Origin: Hymenobacter ginkgonis
GTDB lineage: Bacteria > Bacteroidota > Bacteroidia > Cytophagales > Hymenobacteraceae
Reading direction: 5' to 3'
Assembly: GCF_009755225.1 (NCBI RefSeq)
Contig: NZ_WQKZ01000002.1
Location: forward strand, 1,178,001 to 1,242,000
DNA length: 64,000 nucleotides
The position numbers and the translations under genes were made by a program. The notes under the pieces are model-generated. The model searched no databases. It was not told the DNA's origin and saw only the letters and a program-made list of their open reading frames with translations. Every line of letters starts with the position of its first letter. The first letter of the stretch is position 1. This document shows, piece by piece, positions 26,962 to 35,857 of this stretch.

Positions 26962-29628
26962 CTAGAAGCCTAGCCCTACGCGCAAGCCCGTGCCTACACG
27001 CTCCCCGCTTTGCAGCCCGGTGTAGAAGTCAACCCGCATCACTTTGAAGATGTGCTCGATGCCCGCACCCAATTCTAAATAATGCCCCACCTGGTCGGTG
27101 TGCAAATAATTGAGCGACACAACTTCTTGCCATTTCAGGGCTTTTAAGAGCGGTATCTTATTGAAAATAAAGCCGTTAAAATGGTGGTTGAAATGGCCTT
27201 CGAAGTATGTGGCGCGGGTGCTATACTGGTAATAATCGAGCAGTTGAAACTGGTTGAAATCGGCAGCCAGCAGCGTGCGGTTGCCCGAAAAATGGTGGTA
27301 ATCGGCAAACGTTAGCCCCTCTTGCTTGCCCACGAAGCCCCCCACGATAGCCTGGAACGACGACGTGCCCGCCAGCCCCAAACTCAGCGTGTGGCGCACC
27401 GAGCCTTGCAGCAGCAGGTACCGCACATCGGCCCCTAGCACGTGCGGCACGGCCAGCCGGCCCTGCACATTAAATGTCGGCCACTTCGAGCCCAAGTTAA
27501 ATTTGCCGTCGGGCCGCGTGATGTAGCGCTGGCCCGGTCGAAAGCTCACACTGAGCCCCACTGCGGCCGCCTTGCTGCGGCCAAAACCGGTGCCATCGGG
27601 TGCCTCCTCGGCCACCGGCTGGTTGGGCGTAAAGGCCCTACCCCCCACATCGTGCCAGAGGTAAGTGCTGGTATTTTGCAATTCACGGCGGTCGAAGTAG
27701 CTCGCCGCGCCGCGCACCGTGAGGCCGTTTAGCGGTTCCCAGAAGTAGCTGATTTCGGCGCCATCGCGGCGGTAAAGCTTAGCATAGTTGCGGTTGGCCA
27801 GCAGCGAATACACCGAGTTGATGAACGGCGTGAGCTGCGAGTTACGGTCAAAATTCTCGATGGTGCGGCCCGCCACCAGGCCAATTTGGCGCAGCTTCAC
27901 TGGGTCGAGTTGCCAGGTAAGGGCCAAGCTAGGTTGCAGCTGGTGGTTGCTAAAGCCGTAGCGCAGCGTGGGCGTGAGGGTCACGAAGCGACGGTTGTCG
28001 GTGCGCTGCGTGTAGGTAGCTTGCGCGTTCAGTACGTAGCCCTCTACCGTGTTGTATAGCAGCTCATTAAAGGCGGGCGACACATTAAAAGTGCGCTTGC
28101 GGAACGTGTTGCTGTAAGTATAGCCCGTGAGGAGCAGCTTGGTAGGCGTCAGCTCGTTGCGCTTGCGGTCGAGCGAGTCTTGGTAAGGACGCGAATTGCG
28201 CACTACTTCACTGCTATCTTTCTTGTGATAATCCAGTTTTTCTTCTTCCGTGAGCGGTACCGGGCGTACCTGGCTCCAATAGCTGGAGTCGCGCTCATTC
28301 ACGCCTTTTTCGACCAACTGCACTTCGCCTTTTTTCATCTGCGACAGCGGGTCGTTGCGCAGCGAATCGCGCTGGGCCTGCTTCACCTGGCGGCGCACCT
28401 GCTTGCTGAGGCCCGCTAAATCGGGCTTCTGGCGCTTAATCTGGCGCGTCAGCTCCTTGGTAGTAACGGGCGCAATGACGGGCGGCCCAGCCGGTGCCCC
28501 ACCGGCCACAGGGGGGGTAGGCTTGGCCTCGGGCGGCGCTGGGTAGGTAGGCACTACGTGGTTATAGTTTGAGAATACGGCCGTTACGTAACCCGAGCCT
28601 TTGAAGCCAAAGGCCGAAAAACCCACCGTTAGCTGTTGCGATTGAATCACCCAAGCGTGCGGCGCGCCCGGCGCGGGTGCAAACAGCTGCTCGAGGTGTA
28701 AGTCATCGACGTAGTCGAGCTGGGCATCTTTGGTCAGCCGTAAGTCGATGGAATGAATGCGCCACGAGCCATCGACGATGTAGATAAAACCCGAAAAAAC
28801 GGGGTCGCTGCGGCGGCGGGGCGTCACGCGAATTTTGTGCACCAGTTGGCCGTTTTGCTGGGAGCTGCCCACCAGCTCGTATTGGTAAAACAACAAAGCA
28901 TTGGAAGCAATCGGCGACACGAAGCCGCGCTCCGAGAAGCCCGATTTCACCAAGTTGTTGTAGAAACTGAGGCCGCGTCCGGCGCTAGCCCGGTTGAAGC
29001 TGATGCCGTGCGAGTCGCCGCTGACGCGGCTAGACAGCATCCGTTCCTTCACCACGTCAGGCTGCGTGAAGGAGATATCCGACAGGCTTTCAGATAAATA
29101 AAAAATGCCTGGCTTGAGGTCGGGCCCCATCTTGATGAGGCCAAAAATCTTGCTAGGCGTTTCGCTGAGGCGGCCTAGGCTTTTGAGGTAAATGCGCGCC
29201 CGGAAGGCCGCCACCTCGCGCTGGTGGTAGGCGCGCCACTGCTGCGCCTGCTGAATGATGGCGTAGGCGGGGTCGCGGTCGGAGCCGCGCACCGTTACCT
29301 CGGTCAGGTTGTACGACTCGGGCACCAACGCCACGTTGAGCACCAGCGTGGAGTCGCCGGCAGGCACGCGCACAGTTTCGGTGTGGGGGCGGTAGCCTAC
29401 GTATTGAAAAACAAGCTGGTAGCTGCCGCCAGCCAGCCGTAGCTGGTACTGGCCTTGCTCGTTAGAGCCGGTGCTGGTGGCCGTGCCGCGCACCGCTACA
29501 TTGGCAAAAGGTAGGCCCGCGTTGTTGGTGCCACTGATGCGGCCCTTGATGATGCCGGCCTGCGCGGCGCTAGCCGCCAGCACTACTATCCCTACTATAA
29601 ACGACCAAAATCGACTTGAAACACCCAT
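26962..29628 (-). CDS. DUF5686 outer-membrane-type protein with carboxypeptidase-regulatory-like domain
   Basis: About 888 residues from ATG 29628 (MGVSSRFWSFIVG, signal peptide ending AASAAQA). Residues about 25-110 are a CarboxypepD_reg-like beta-sandwich (GRISGTNNAGLPFANVAVRGTATSTGSNEQGQYQL). The remainder matches the DUF5686 family: a conserved central region (AYAIIQQAQQWRAYHQREVAAFRARIYLKSLG) and a C-terminal region with alternating aromatic beta strands consistent with an outer-membrane barrel. The family is widespread in Bacteroidota with no settled function. The terminal sequence SGERVGTGLRVGLGF ends in an aromatic residue like barrel proteins. Confidence 0.85.
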   Translation of the reverse strand: MGVSSRFWSFIVGIVVLAASAAQAGIIKGRISGTNNAGLPFANVAVRGTATSTGSNEQGQYQLRLAGGSYQLVFQYVGYRPHTETVRVPAGDSTLVLNVALVPESYNLTEVTVRGSDRDPAYAIIQQAQQWRAYHQREVAAFRARIYLKSLGRLSETPSKIFGLIKMGPDLKPGIFYLSESLSDISFTQPDVVKERMLSSRVSGDSHGISFNRASAGRGLSFYNNLVKSGFSERGFVSPIASNALLFYQYELVGSSQQNGQLVHKIRVTPRRRSDPVFSGFIYIVDGSWRIHSIDLRLTKDAQLDYVDDLHLEQLFAPAPGAPHAWVIQSQQLTVGFSAFGFKGSGYVTAVFSNYNHVVPTYPAPPEAKPTPPVAGGAPAGPPVIAPVTTKELTRQIKRQKPDLAGLSKQVRRQVKQAQRDSLRNDPLSQMKKGEVQLVEKGVNERDSSYWSQVRPVPLTEEEKLDYHKKDSSEVVRNSRPYQDSLDRKRNELTPTKLLLTGYTYSNTFRKRTFNVSPAFNELLYNTVEGYVLNAQATYTQRTDNRRFVTLTPTLRYGFSNHQLQPSLALTWQLDPVKLRQIGLVAGRTIENFDRNSQLTPFINSVYSLLANRNYAKLYRRDGAEISYFWEPLNGLTVRGAASYFDRRELQNTSTYLWHDVGGRAFTPNQPVAEEAPDGTGFGRSKAAAVGLSVSFRPGQRYITRPDGKFNLGSKWPTFNVQGRLAVPHVLGADVRYLLLQGSVRHTLSLGLAGTSSFQAIVGGFVGKQEGLTFADYHHFSGNRTLLAADFNQFQLLDYYQYSTRATYFEGHFNHHFNGFIFNKIPLLKALKWQEVVSLNYLHTDQVGHYLELGAGIEHIFKVMRVDFYTGLQSGERVGTGLRVGLGF

Positions 29629-29742
29629 AGAACTAAGCTGGCTCACAATCAACTGGCAAGTTAGGTGCCGCCTTGGTATAAGATACCACTGGTGCGCCCA
29701 GCGTTGGCAGCCACGCTTTTTTTATAGAGGCAGGGCCTTGGG

Positions 29743-30597
29743 CTACTGGGTTTTGGGGCGCCGGCTGGTATACCAGGCGTTGAGCCCTACCCCCAGCAGT
29801 AGCAGCGCAATGCCCGGATATACAGTGGCTGCTACCTTATCATTGAATACAAAATACCCCAAAGCAGTAGCGTAAATAAGGCCCAGGTAATCGAGGGCCG
29901 CCACCAAGTTGGCTTGCTGCTTCTGGAACGCGTGCGTGACGCACCACAGCGCCACGTGGGTGAATAAACCCGCCAGCAGCAGCCAGGCCCATTCGGTGCC
30001 GTGGGGCAGCTTCCAGTCGAAGAGCATCCAGACGGCGGCGATGGCCAGTGGCACCACATTGAAGTAAAAAACGGGCACGAGCGGCGCAATTTTATCGCCT
30101 ACCCGCCGCAAAAACACGCTGCTCAGCCCCGACGATACTGCCGACCCTACCCCCAATAGTACGCCCGCCGACAGCAGCCCCGCCGCGCCTTTGGCCAGCA
30201 CCACGCCGCCTACCGCCAACGCATAGAATAGCCCTTGCCACGGCTTTAAGGGTTCGCCAACTAGCCAAATAGCAGCTACCGCCGTTACTACCGGCGCCAG
30301 GTAGCTGAGCGTGACGGCGCTACCCAGCGGCAACACGCGCAAGGCCAAAAAACCCAGTATCAGCGAGCCAGCCCCAAATACGCCGCGCCCCAGCAGGTTG
30401 AACCGGGCCGCGGGCGGACCCCATACGGGCGTGCTGGTGCGGCGCAACTGCCACACCGTGAGGGTGAGCGAAATCAGGCAGCGGGCAAAAATAATTTCGG
30501 CCGTGGGCAGGTCGGGTAGCTTCTTGACGGCCACGTTGACCACGGCCAACAAAGCCGTTGAAGCCAACATGTAGAGGATTCCGGGCGAAAAACGCAT
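29743..30597 (-). CDS. EamA/DMT-family transporter
   Basis: About 284 residues from ATG 30597 (MRFSPGILYMLASTALLAVVNVAVK), with about ten membrane helices arranged as two EamA repeats; each repeat has the typical Pro/Gly-rich ends (AVTLSYLAPVVTAVAAIWLVGEPL, VAALDYLGLIYATALGYFVFNDK). These inner-membrane proteins export or exchange small metabolites; the substrate cannot be read from sequence. It diverges from recX; the intervening 145 bp contain the likely promoters of both. Confidence 0.85.
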   Translation of the reverse strand: MRFSPGILYMLASTALLAVVNVAVKKLPDLPTAEIIFARCLISLTLTVWQLRRTSTPVWGPPAARFNLLGRGVFGAGSLILGFLALRVLPLGSAVTLSYLAPVVTAVAAIWLVGEPLKPWQGLFYALAVGGVVLAKGAAGLLSAGVLLGVGSAVSSGLSSVFLRRVGDKIAPLVPVFYFNVVPLAIAAVWMLFDWKLPHGTEWAWLLLAGLFTHVALWCVTHAFQKQQANLVAALDYLGLIYATALGYFVFNDKVAATVYPGIALLLLGVGLNAWYTSRRPKTQ

Positions 30598-30741
30598 AAT
30601 ACAACGACGGGAGCCCCGGCCCGGCGGCACGTTTGGCCCCTGGCAGCCGTTTGCTACTTGGGCAGTAGGGCGCGGGCGCCTTCTTCAACGGCCCGCTCCC
30701 TACTTCGTTCGCGTACTTTGCGGCTGCTCCCTACCCCCGCC

Positions 30742-31239
30742 ATGTTTAAGAACCCCAACCAAGCTCCTAAAAACTACACGCCCGGCGAGGCCCTGCAAAA
30801 AATTGCGGCCTTCTGTGCCTACCAAGAACGCACCCACCGCGAAGTGGCCGACAAGCTAAAGTCATACGGCCTAGACGAAGACGAGGCGGGCGAAATTATC
30901 ATCCGCTTGGGCCGCGAAAAGCTACTTGATGAGGAGCGCTACGCCCAGGCCTACGCCCGCGGCAAGCACCGCACCAATGGCTGGGGTAGGCGGCGCATCA
31001 AGCTGGAAATGAAGGCGAAAGGCCTAAGCGACTACTGCATTAAAAGCGGCCTGAAGGAGCTGGAGGGGGAGGAGTACTACGCCAAACTCAAGCAGCTATT
31101 GGAGCAGCGCAACGCCCGCGAAAAAGAGTCGCACCCCCTGAAGCGCAAGATGAAGCTCATGGCTTATTTAAACCAAAAAGGCTACGAGTCTGATTTGATT
31201 CAGGACGCGCTCGGTGAGTTGCTTTCGCCCGAAGATTGA
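30742..31239 (+). CDS. recX: Regulatory protein RecX
   Basis: A 165-residue all-helical protein. The repeats AAFCAYQERTHREVADKLKSYGLDEDEAGEIIIRL and EERYAQAYARGKHRTNGWGRRRIKLEMKAKGLSDYCI are the RecX three-helix modules. RecX binds RecA filaments and limits recombination. ATG at 30742 follows a GTACTTTG promoter-like sequence (30713-30720) by about 20 bp; the open frame upstream to 30658 would run through that box and is not expected to be translated. No recA lies nearby. Confidence 0.9.
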   Translation: MFKNPNQAPKNYTPGEALQKIAAFCAYQERTHREVADKLKSYGLDEDEAGEIIIRLGREKLLDEERYAQAYARGKHRTNGWGRRRIKLEMKAKGLSDYCIKSGLKELEGEEYYAKLKQLLEQRNAREKESHPLKRKMKLMAYLNQKGYESDLIQDALGELLSPED

Positions 31240-31476
31240 CGCTGTAATTGGCTTCTCAATAACCTCAGCACTAATTGTCGCTGAACATAAGGCAGTGTAA
31301 ATAGTGCTGATAGTTTGGGGAAGCAGTGCCTTTCCTAAAATGATTTTTGGCAACGCTACTATGGGCGTGTAGTGTTTTCTTGCCACAGGCACAATGACAG
31401 ATACACGACCAGTATTTTGCATCGGCGCGAGTTTCGCTGTACTAAACTCGCGCCAGTTCAGATAGCGGCAGCACCC

Positions 31477-32580
31477 TTAACTAGCAACTGCTACTGTAGC
31501 TGGCTGTGCCTTGCGACGCGCTTTGTAGCGCAGCGCACGCTCCTCAACGAGGTTCCAGGACAATGCGCCACACACGTAAGTTATTGGGATAGAGATAAAC
31601 ATTAAAGGCATTAGCGCAAAGTGAAACAAATAAACCAATGTTTGTTGCACAAAAAATCCCCAGAGGTAAATACCGTAAGAATAATCGCCACCCAAGCGCG
31701 CCCAAGCCAAGGCGGGGGTATTGATAGTGCCGAAGCAAATAACAAGTATTGGTAAAGCCAAAAATTGCAGGCAATTGTATACGCCGAAGTAAAAGCTGAG
31801 CGCTATGGCCAGCACAGCCGCAAGGGCCAGCTTTTTTCGCGTTGCAACGGGGGGCATCGGGATTGGCAGTACGGCCCAAATCGCTCCGCTTAGGAAGAAA
31901 GCGCCTAGCTCGGCGATATGCTGCCCTTTCAACTGCCAGAATGGGAGAATATATTTCTGTAGGGTTGGTTCAACTGTTAGCCACAAGCCCGCAGAAGCTA
32001 TAAACGCGATAGAAAATAGATAGAGTAGTAGCCTAGTTTTAGTGCGAATGAAATAACAAAGTGACAATAGCACGTAAAATAAAAATTCATAGGGTATCGT
32101 CCATAAAGACCCATTGACTACATTCCCATAAGGAACTTGCGTAAATACTCTATCGATGTATAACTGCGTTTTTAGCAAGGAGTTGAATACAACGTAATCT
32201 CGAACAGAATAGTGAGTAAAATATGCCGCCACGCTTTTGCCGCTAAAGAAAAAGCAGATAATTGCCGTGAGAATGACCACTGCAATTAACCCAGGAAAAA
32301 TGCGTAGGATCCGTTTGGTGTAGTAATCTGCTAGCCCATTACTACGAATGAGGCTTTTGGTAATCAGGTAGCCACTGATGATTAAAAAGCCCTGCACCGC
32401 TGTGTGAGAAAGCGAGGCTTGTCCATTCGTGAGTTGCATCAGTATATCATACTCGCGCACCCCGCTAAGTGGGTAAGAATGTGTCACCATGACGGACAGC
32501 GCAAAAAACAACCTCATGAAATTTAGGTTGTTCTGATGGCTATCAGGCTGACTGAGCGTAGTGATAGAAGGTGTATCCAT
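31477..32580 (-). CDS. Acyltransferase family 3 membrane protein, AT-rich
   Basis: A 367-residue integral membrane protein. The N-terminal NNLNFMRLFFALSVMVTHSYPLSG carries the RxxxFxxVxxxH-type motif of acyltransferase 3 (His in VTHSYP), followed by GFLIISGYLITKSL and about ten helices. Relatives transfer acetyl or other acyl groups to surface polysaccharides or lipids (OafA, NodX). The coding sequence is clearly AT-richer than all neighbours, with codons such as ATA and AAA common, which suggests recent acquisition. No glycan-synthesis genes adjoin it. Confidence 0.85.
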   Translation of the reverse strand: MDTPSITTLSQPDSHQNNLNFMRLFFALSVMVTHSYPLSGVREYDILMQLTNGQASLSHTAVQGFLIISGYLITKSLIRSNGLADYYTKRILRIFPGLIAVVILTAIICFFFSGKSVAAYFTHYSVRDYVVFNSLLKTQLYIDRVFTQVPYGNVVNGSLWTIPYEFLFYVLLSLCYFIRTKTRLLLYLFSIAFIASAGLWLTVEPTLQKYILPFWQLKGQHIAELGAFFLSGAIWAVLPIPMPPVATRKKLALAAVLAIALSFYFGVYNCLQFLALPILVICFGTINTPALAWARLGGDYSYGIYLWGFFVQQTLVYLFHFALMPLMFISIPITYVCGALSWNLVEERALRYKARRKAQPATVAVAS

Positions 32581-32821
32581 AAGGTGCGTAAAAGAATAAA
32601 TAGCAAGTTACGGGTTTCTAGTTTTGCCTTCCTGCTGACGCGAGTTATGCACCATGTGTACGTGGGAAGTTGCGCCGCCATGCCGGTAGCAAGGCGATGC
32701 CGATAGAAGCAGGCGGTAGGCCGAGTTGCGCTAAACTCGAGCTAGGTTAAACAAGCCTCAAATGCGGGCTTGCCATTCCTCGGTAGTTGCTCTAAGACGC
32801 CGCATCTAGGCAAACCCTGCC

Positions 32822-33469
32822 CTACAGCTTGCGAGCGGGGGTAGGCACTACCAGCCGCTGCCCAATAATAACGCGCCGCCCGGTGAGCGTGTGCAGCATG
32901 GGCACCAAAATCTGCTCGGCATTGCGCTGCGTTTCGGCCAGGATACCAGTTTGCAGTGCCGAGCGGCGCACCTGCGCCTCGGCGTAGCGGTAGGCATCGT
33001 CAACGAGACTGGCATCGTCAAAAAAGCCGTTTTGGGTGCTGAATACGCGGCTTTGGCTGTGGTCGACTTGGAAAGAGCATAGCTCGGGTGCCGGCAGAAT
33101 AATTTTCACCACCGAGTCGCCTTCCAGGGTCACATCCTGCGGTTTGATTTTGCGCAAATCGAGGCAGCCCACGGCTTCGCCGCCCACGATGAGCGCTGCT
33201 TTAGCATCGGGCAGAAACGGATATTTGGCGGTGCGCTTGTACTCCACCACGTCTTTGAAACGGTAGCGCACCAGTTCTAGCCGGCCCAGTGCTTCTACTT
33301 GGGTGAGTACCGTGTTGTGCGTTACCGTCACCTGCGACGCGCGCGCGGCCAATGGGTTGAGGCTGGCGAGGGTAGGCCCGATTTTGCGCCACAAAAACAC
33401 GCCCAGCGCGAGCAGCAAAAGCAACAGAAACAAACGGCGCAACAGGCGAGGCAGCATAAGCACGAGCAA
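32822..33469 (-). CDS. DUF4230 membrane-anchored protein
   Basis: A 215-residue protein with an N-terminal membrane anchor (LLRRLFLLLLLLALGVFLW) and a DUF4230 region (VTVTHNTVLTQVEALGRLELVRYRFKDVVEYK, then VGGEAVGCLDLRKIKPQDV). The soluble part, mixed alpha/beta with a helical C-terminal third (DDAYRYAEAQVRRSALQTGILAETQRNAEQILVPML), probably faces the periplasm. Function is unknown; the family recalls SPFH-like coiled membrane proteins. It lies 74 bp after the GT-C-like gene on the same strand. Confidence 0.8.
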   Translation of the reverse strand: MLVLMLPRLLRRLFLLLLLLALGVFLWRKIGPTLASLNPLAARASQVTVTHNTVLTQVEALGRLELVRYRFKDVVEYKRTAKYPFLPDAKAALIVGGEAVGCLDLRKIKPQDVTLEGDSVVKIILPAPELCSFQVDHSQSRVFSTQNGFFDDASLVDDAYRYAEAQVRRSALQTGILAETQRNAEQILVPMLHTLTGRRVIIGQRLVVPTPARKL

Positions 33470-33543
33470 AAGCGGCGTAAGCTAGCCGCTCAGCTAATAC
33501 CCCAAAGCGCCAGTGTAGGTTCGTGGCGCGGGCGCGTACTCAG

Positions 33544-34734
33544 CTAATTGCTGCGCGCCGGCGCTACGGTAGCACGCTGCCAGCCAGCACTTGGCGCAGC
33601 CCGCAGGCCCAGCGCGGCCAGCACAAACACAAACGGCAGTACCGGTACCAAGAAGCGGCCATCCCAGTTCTCCGTTGTCAGCGCCACCGTGAGGGCCTGC
33701 GCAGCGATAAAGCCTCCCATAAAGTACGCTGCCGGGCTGCGCCGGGGCCGCCGCCGCCACCCCCGGAAGGCATAATAATACAGCGGCCAGAGTAGTACTG
33801 CTACCGCCCCATTGTGCGCCCAGGAGTAATAGGGTTTGACATTGCTGCTAAAAAGCAGAAATTTGATAGCCGCTAGCTTCGCAAAATAAACGGGGTTCAG
33901 CGTCCCGAAAGCTACTAGGCGCGCCAGCGGCGCGAGGTGCGCCGCGGGTAGCGCGAGGTGCGCTGGAGGCTGCACGCCCAGGCTGATGCCGGGGTAGATG
34001 ATTTCGGCGCGGGTGTAGCTTTCAATCAACACGTTGCCAGCCATAGCTTGGTCATAGCTCGCTAATATTTTGCTCAGCAACCCCAAAAAACCTGCTGCCA
34101 GCCCCGCCACCAGCAGCCCAAGCGCAGCGGGCCGCACGGCCAGCGTGCGCAGCCGCGCCCAGCCATAGCCGGCTACCCCAATCAAAAAACAAAACCCGGT
34201 GGGCCGCACCAAATAGGTATAGCCCACCAATAGCAAGGCTACCCCCAACTGCCAGGGCCGCCGCGCCAGCACCAGCAGGGCAAACGAGAGCACGCAGCAA
34301 CTTGTAAATAGCGACTCGGTGTAAATGAAGACGTTCCACTGGTGAATTTTAAACCACAGCAGGTACAGGAAAACGGCTAAATACGCCGTGCCCCGCGAGC
34401 CGCTTAGGTGCCGCACGGCCCGCCCCAGCCCCAGCGCCGCCACGCCCGATAGGGCTATTTGGGCGCCCACGGCCTGCGCTAAGCCCCCGCCCAGCGCCAG
34501 CACCACCGCCAAAAACGCCGAGTAGCCTAGGTACCAGATGCTGTAGTCGGTGGGCAACTGCCCGTGCAATAGGTTGCGGGCATTTTCGAGGTATAAGTCC
34601 GAATCGACGGACGTGCGCGGGCCAAAATGCAGATACAATGCCAACTGCACCCCGCCCCAAAGTAGGCCCAGCGCTAGCGGCAGCCATTTCCCGGCCGCGA
34701 GCGGCTTTTGGGTGGTCGGCGGCATAAATCTCAT
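33544..34734 (-). CDS. Polytopic membrane protein, GT-C glycosyltransferase-like
   Basis: A 396-residue protein with about ten membrane helices. The first loop has SVDSDLYLENARNLLHGQLP, where the D-x-D pattern after helix 1 resembles the catalytic Asp motif of GT-C enzymes (ArnT, PMT, GT39/GT87 types), which use polyprenyl-phosphate sugars. The conserved C-terminal soluble domain of PMT proteins is absent. The later TENWDGRFLVPVLPFVFVLAALGLR is also seen in this group. Function as a mannosyl- or arabinosyltransferase is inferred from the motif; an undefined membrane protein is the alternative. Confidence 0.65.
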   Translation of the reverse strand: MRFMPPTTQKPLAAGKWLPLALGLLWGGVQLALYLHFGPRTSVDSDLYLENARNLLHGQLPTDYSIWYLGYSAFLAVVLALGGGLAQAVGAQIALSGVAALGLGRAVRHLSGSRGTAYLAVFLYLLWFKIHQWNVFIYTESLFTSCCVLSFALLVLARRPWQLGVALLLVGYTYLVRPTGFCFLIGVAGYGWARLRTLAVRPAALGLLVAGLAAGFLGLLSKILASYDQAMAGNVLIESYTRAEIIYPGISLGVQPPAHLALPAAHLAPLARLVAFGTLNPVYFAKLAAIKFLLFSSNVKPYYSWAHNGAVAVLLWPLYYYAFRGWRRRPRRSPAAYFMGGFIAAQALTVALTTENWDGRFLVPVLPFVFVLAALGLRAAPSAGWQRATVAPARSN

Positions 34735-34911
34735 AAAAAATAGAGCCAGGCGGCCCGCGTTTCTTGCGTTTGCGGGCAGCTTGCGGGGCGAAAGGTACAG
34801 GCTATGCCAAGTTTAAAGGGGTAGGCTATTTGCCTGGTATGCGGCCTGCCTCATACGCATAGAAGTCGCCCCCCCAACCCATAGGGCTGATTCTGGACTT
34901 AGCTAGGCTGG

Positions 34912-35835
34912 CTATGCGTGGCCTTGCGTGTGGGCTAAGTGCCAGCCCGCCCAGGCTTGCAGGCCGCCCGTGTGCACAGCTACCACCGTGCTGCCGGAGG
35001 CAAAGTGGCCCTTGCCAATCAAATCGAGCACGCCAAACAGGAGTTTGCCTGTGTAAATAGGGTCGAGCAACACGCCAAACTGCGCCTCAAAACCTTGAAT
35101 AAAAGCAACCAATTCGGCCGAGTACTTGGCGTACCCGCCAAAGTGGTAATCCGTGTGCACCTCGCAGGGGGTAGGGGGCGCACTGGCCGCCGTCAGCAAC
35201 GCCGCCACCTCGGCCTGTAAAAAGCCGCCGCCTTTCAGGGCCGCCACGCCCAGGGCGCGGGCGGGGTAGGCAGCTTCGGCCAAGCCTAGTGCCAAGCCGG
35301 CCAGGGTGCCGCCCGTGCCCGCCGCTACGGCCACGGCATCGAAGTCGGTGTGCTGGCGCAGCTCGCCGATAAGCTCGGCCACGCCACGCAGGGCCAGCAC
35401 ATTGGTGCCGCCTTCGGGTAGGGGGTAGGCGGGGCCGTGCTGCCGCAGCAACTCAGCCAAAAACGCGGGCTCGGCGCGGCGCCGATACGTGTTGCGGTCG
35501 AGGTAATGCAGCTGCATGCCATCGGCGGTGCAGCGGGCTAGGGTAGGGTTGAGGGGGTAGTGCGGTTCGCCGCGCACCAGGCCCACAGTAGCAAACTGGT
35601 AGAGGCGGCCCGCCGCCGCCACGGCCGCCAAGTGGTTGGAGTAAGCGCCACCAAAAGTGAGCAGGCGCGTGTGCCCTTCGGCCCGGGCATGCAAGAGGTT
35701 GTATTTCAGCTTACGGGCCTTGTTGCCGGGCAGGTCGGGGTACAGTAGGTCGTCGCGCCAGAGCAGCAGGCGCACGCCGTGGCGCAAAGCCACGGCGTGC
35801 GGAATAGGCAGCAGCAGGTGCGAAGTGTCCGCCAT
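34912..35835 (-). CDS. PLP-dependent ACC deaminase/D-cysteine desulfhydrase family enzyme
   Basis: About 307 residues from ATG 35835 (MADTSHLLLPIPHAV); the open frame reaches 35889 but would overlap the upstream YfhO gene. The tryptophan-synthase-beta fold is seen in DLPGNKARKLKYNLL (PLP-Lys in GNKxRKL), FGGAYSNHLAAVAAAGR and AVAAGTGGTLAGLALG (phosphate-binding Gly-rich loop). Members act on 1-aminocyclopropane-1-carboxylate or D-cysteine; the choice between them cannot be made here. It follows the YfhO gene by 22 bp, likely in one transcript. Confidence 0.87.
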   Translation of the reverse strand: MADTSHLLLPIPHAVALRHGVRLLLWRDDLLYPDLPGNKARKLKYNLLHARAEGHTRLLTFGGAYSNHLAAVAAAGRLYQFATVGLVRGEPHYPLNPTLARCTADGMQLHYLDRNTYRRRAEPAFLAELLRQHGPAYPLPEGGTNVLALRGVAELIGELRQHTDFDAVAVAAGTGGTLAGLALGLAEAAYPARALGVAALKGGGFLQAEVAALLTAASAPPTPCEVHTDYHFGGYAKYSAELVAFIQGFEAQFGVLLDPIYTGKLLFGVLDLIGKGHFASGSTVVAVHTGGLQAWAGWHLAHTQGHA

Positions 35836-35857
35836 GGTCAGCGCTAGGACAGAAAAG

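Noticed and set aside
31168..31422. 84-residue minus-strand frame overlapping the end of recX
   Set aside because: No leader, no domain, antisense to a solid gene and extends into AT-rich gap without a promoter.
32581..32821. Small RNA or gene in the gap before DUF4230
   Set aside because: Nothing conserved, no hairpin with T-run and no frame with a start context.
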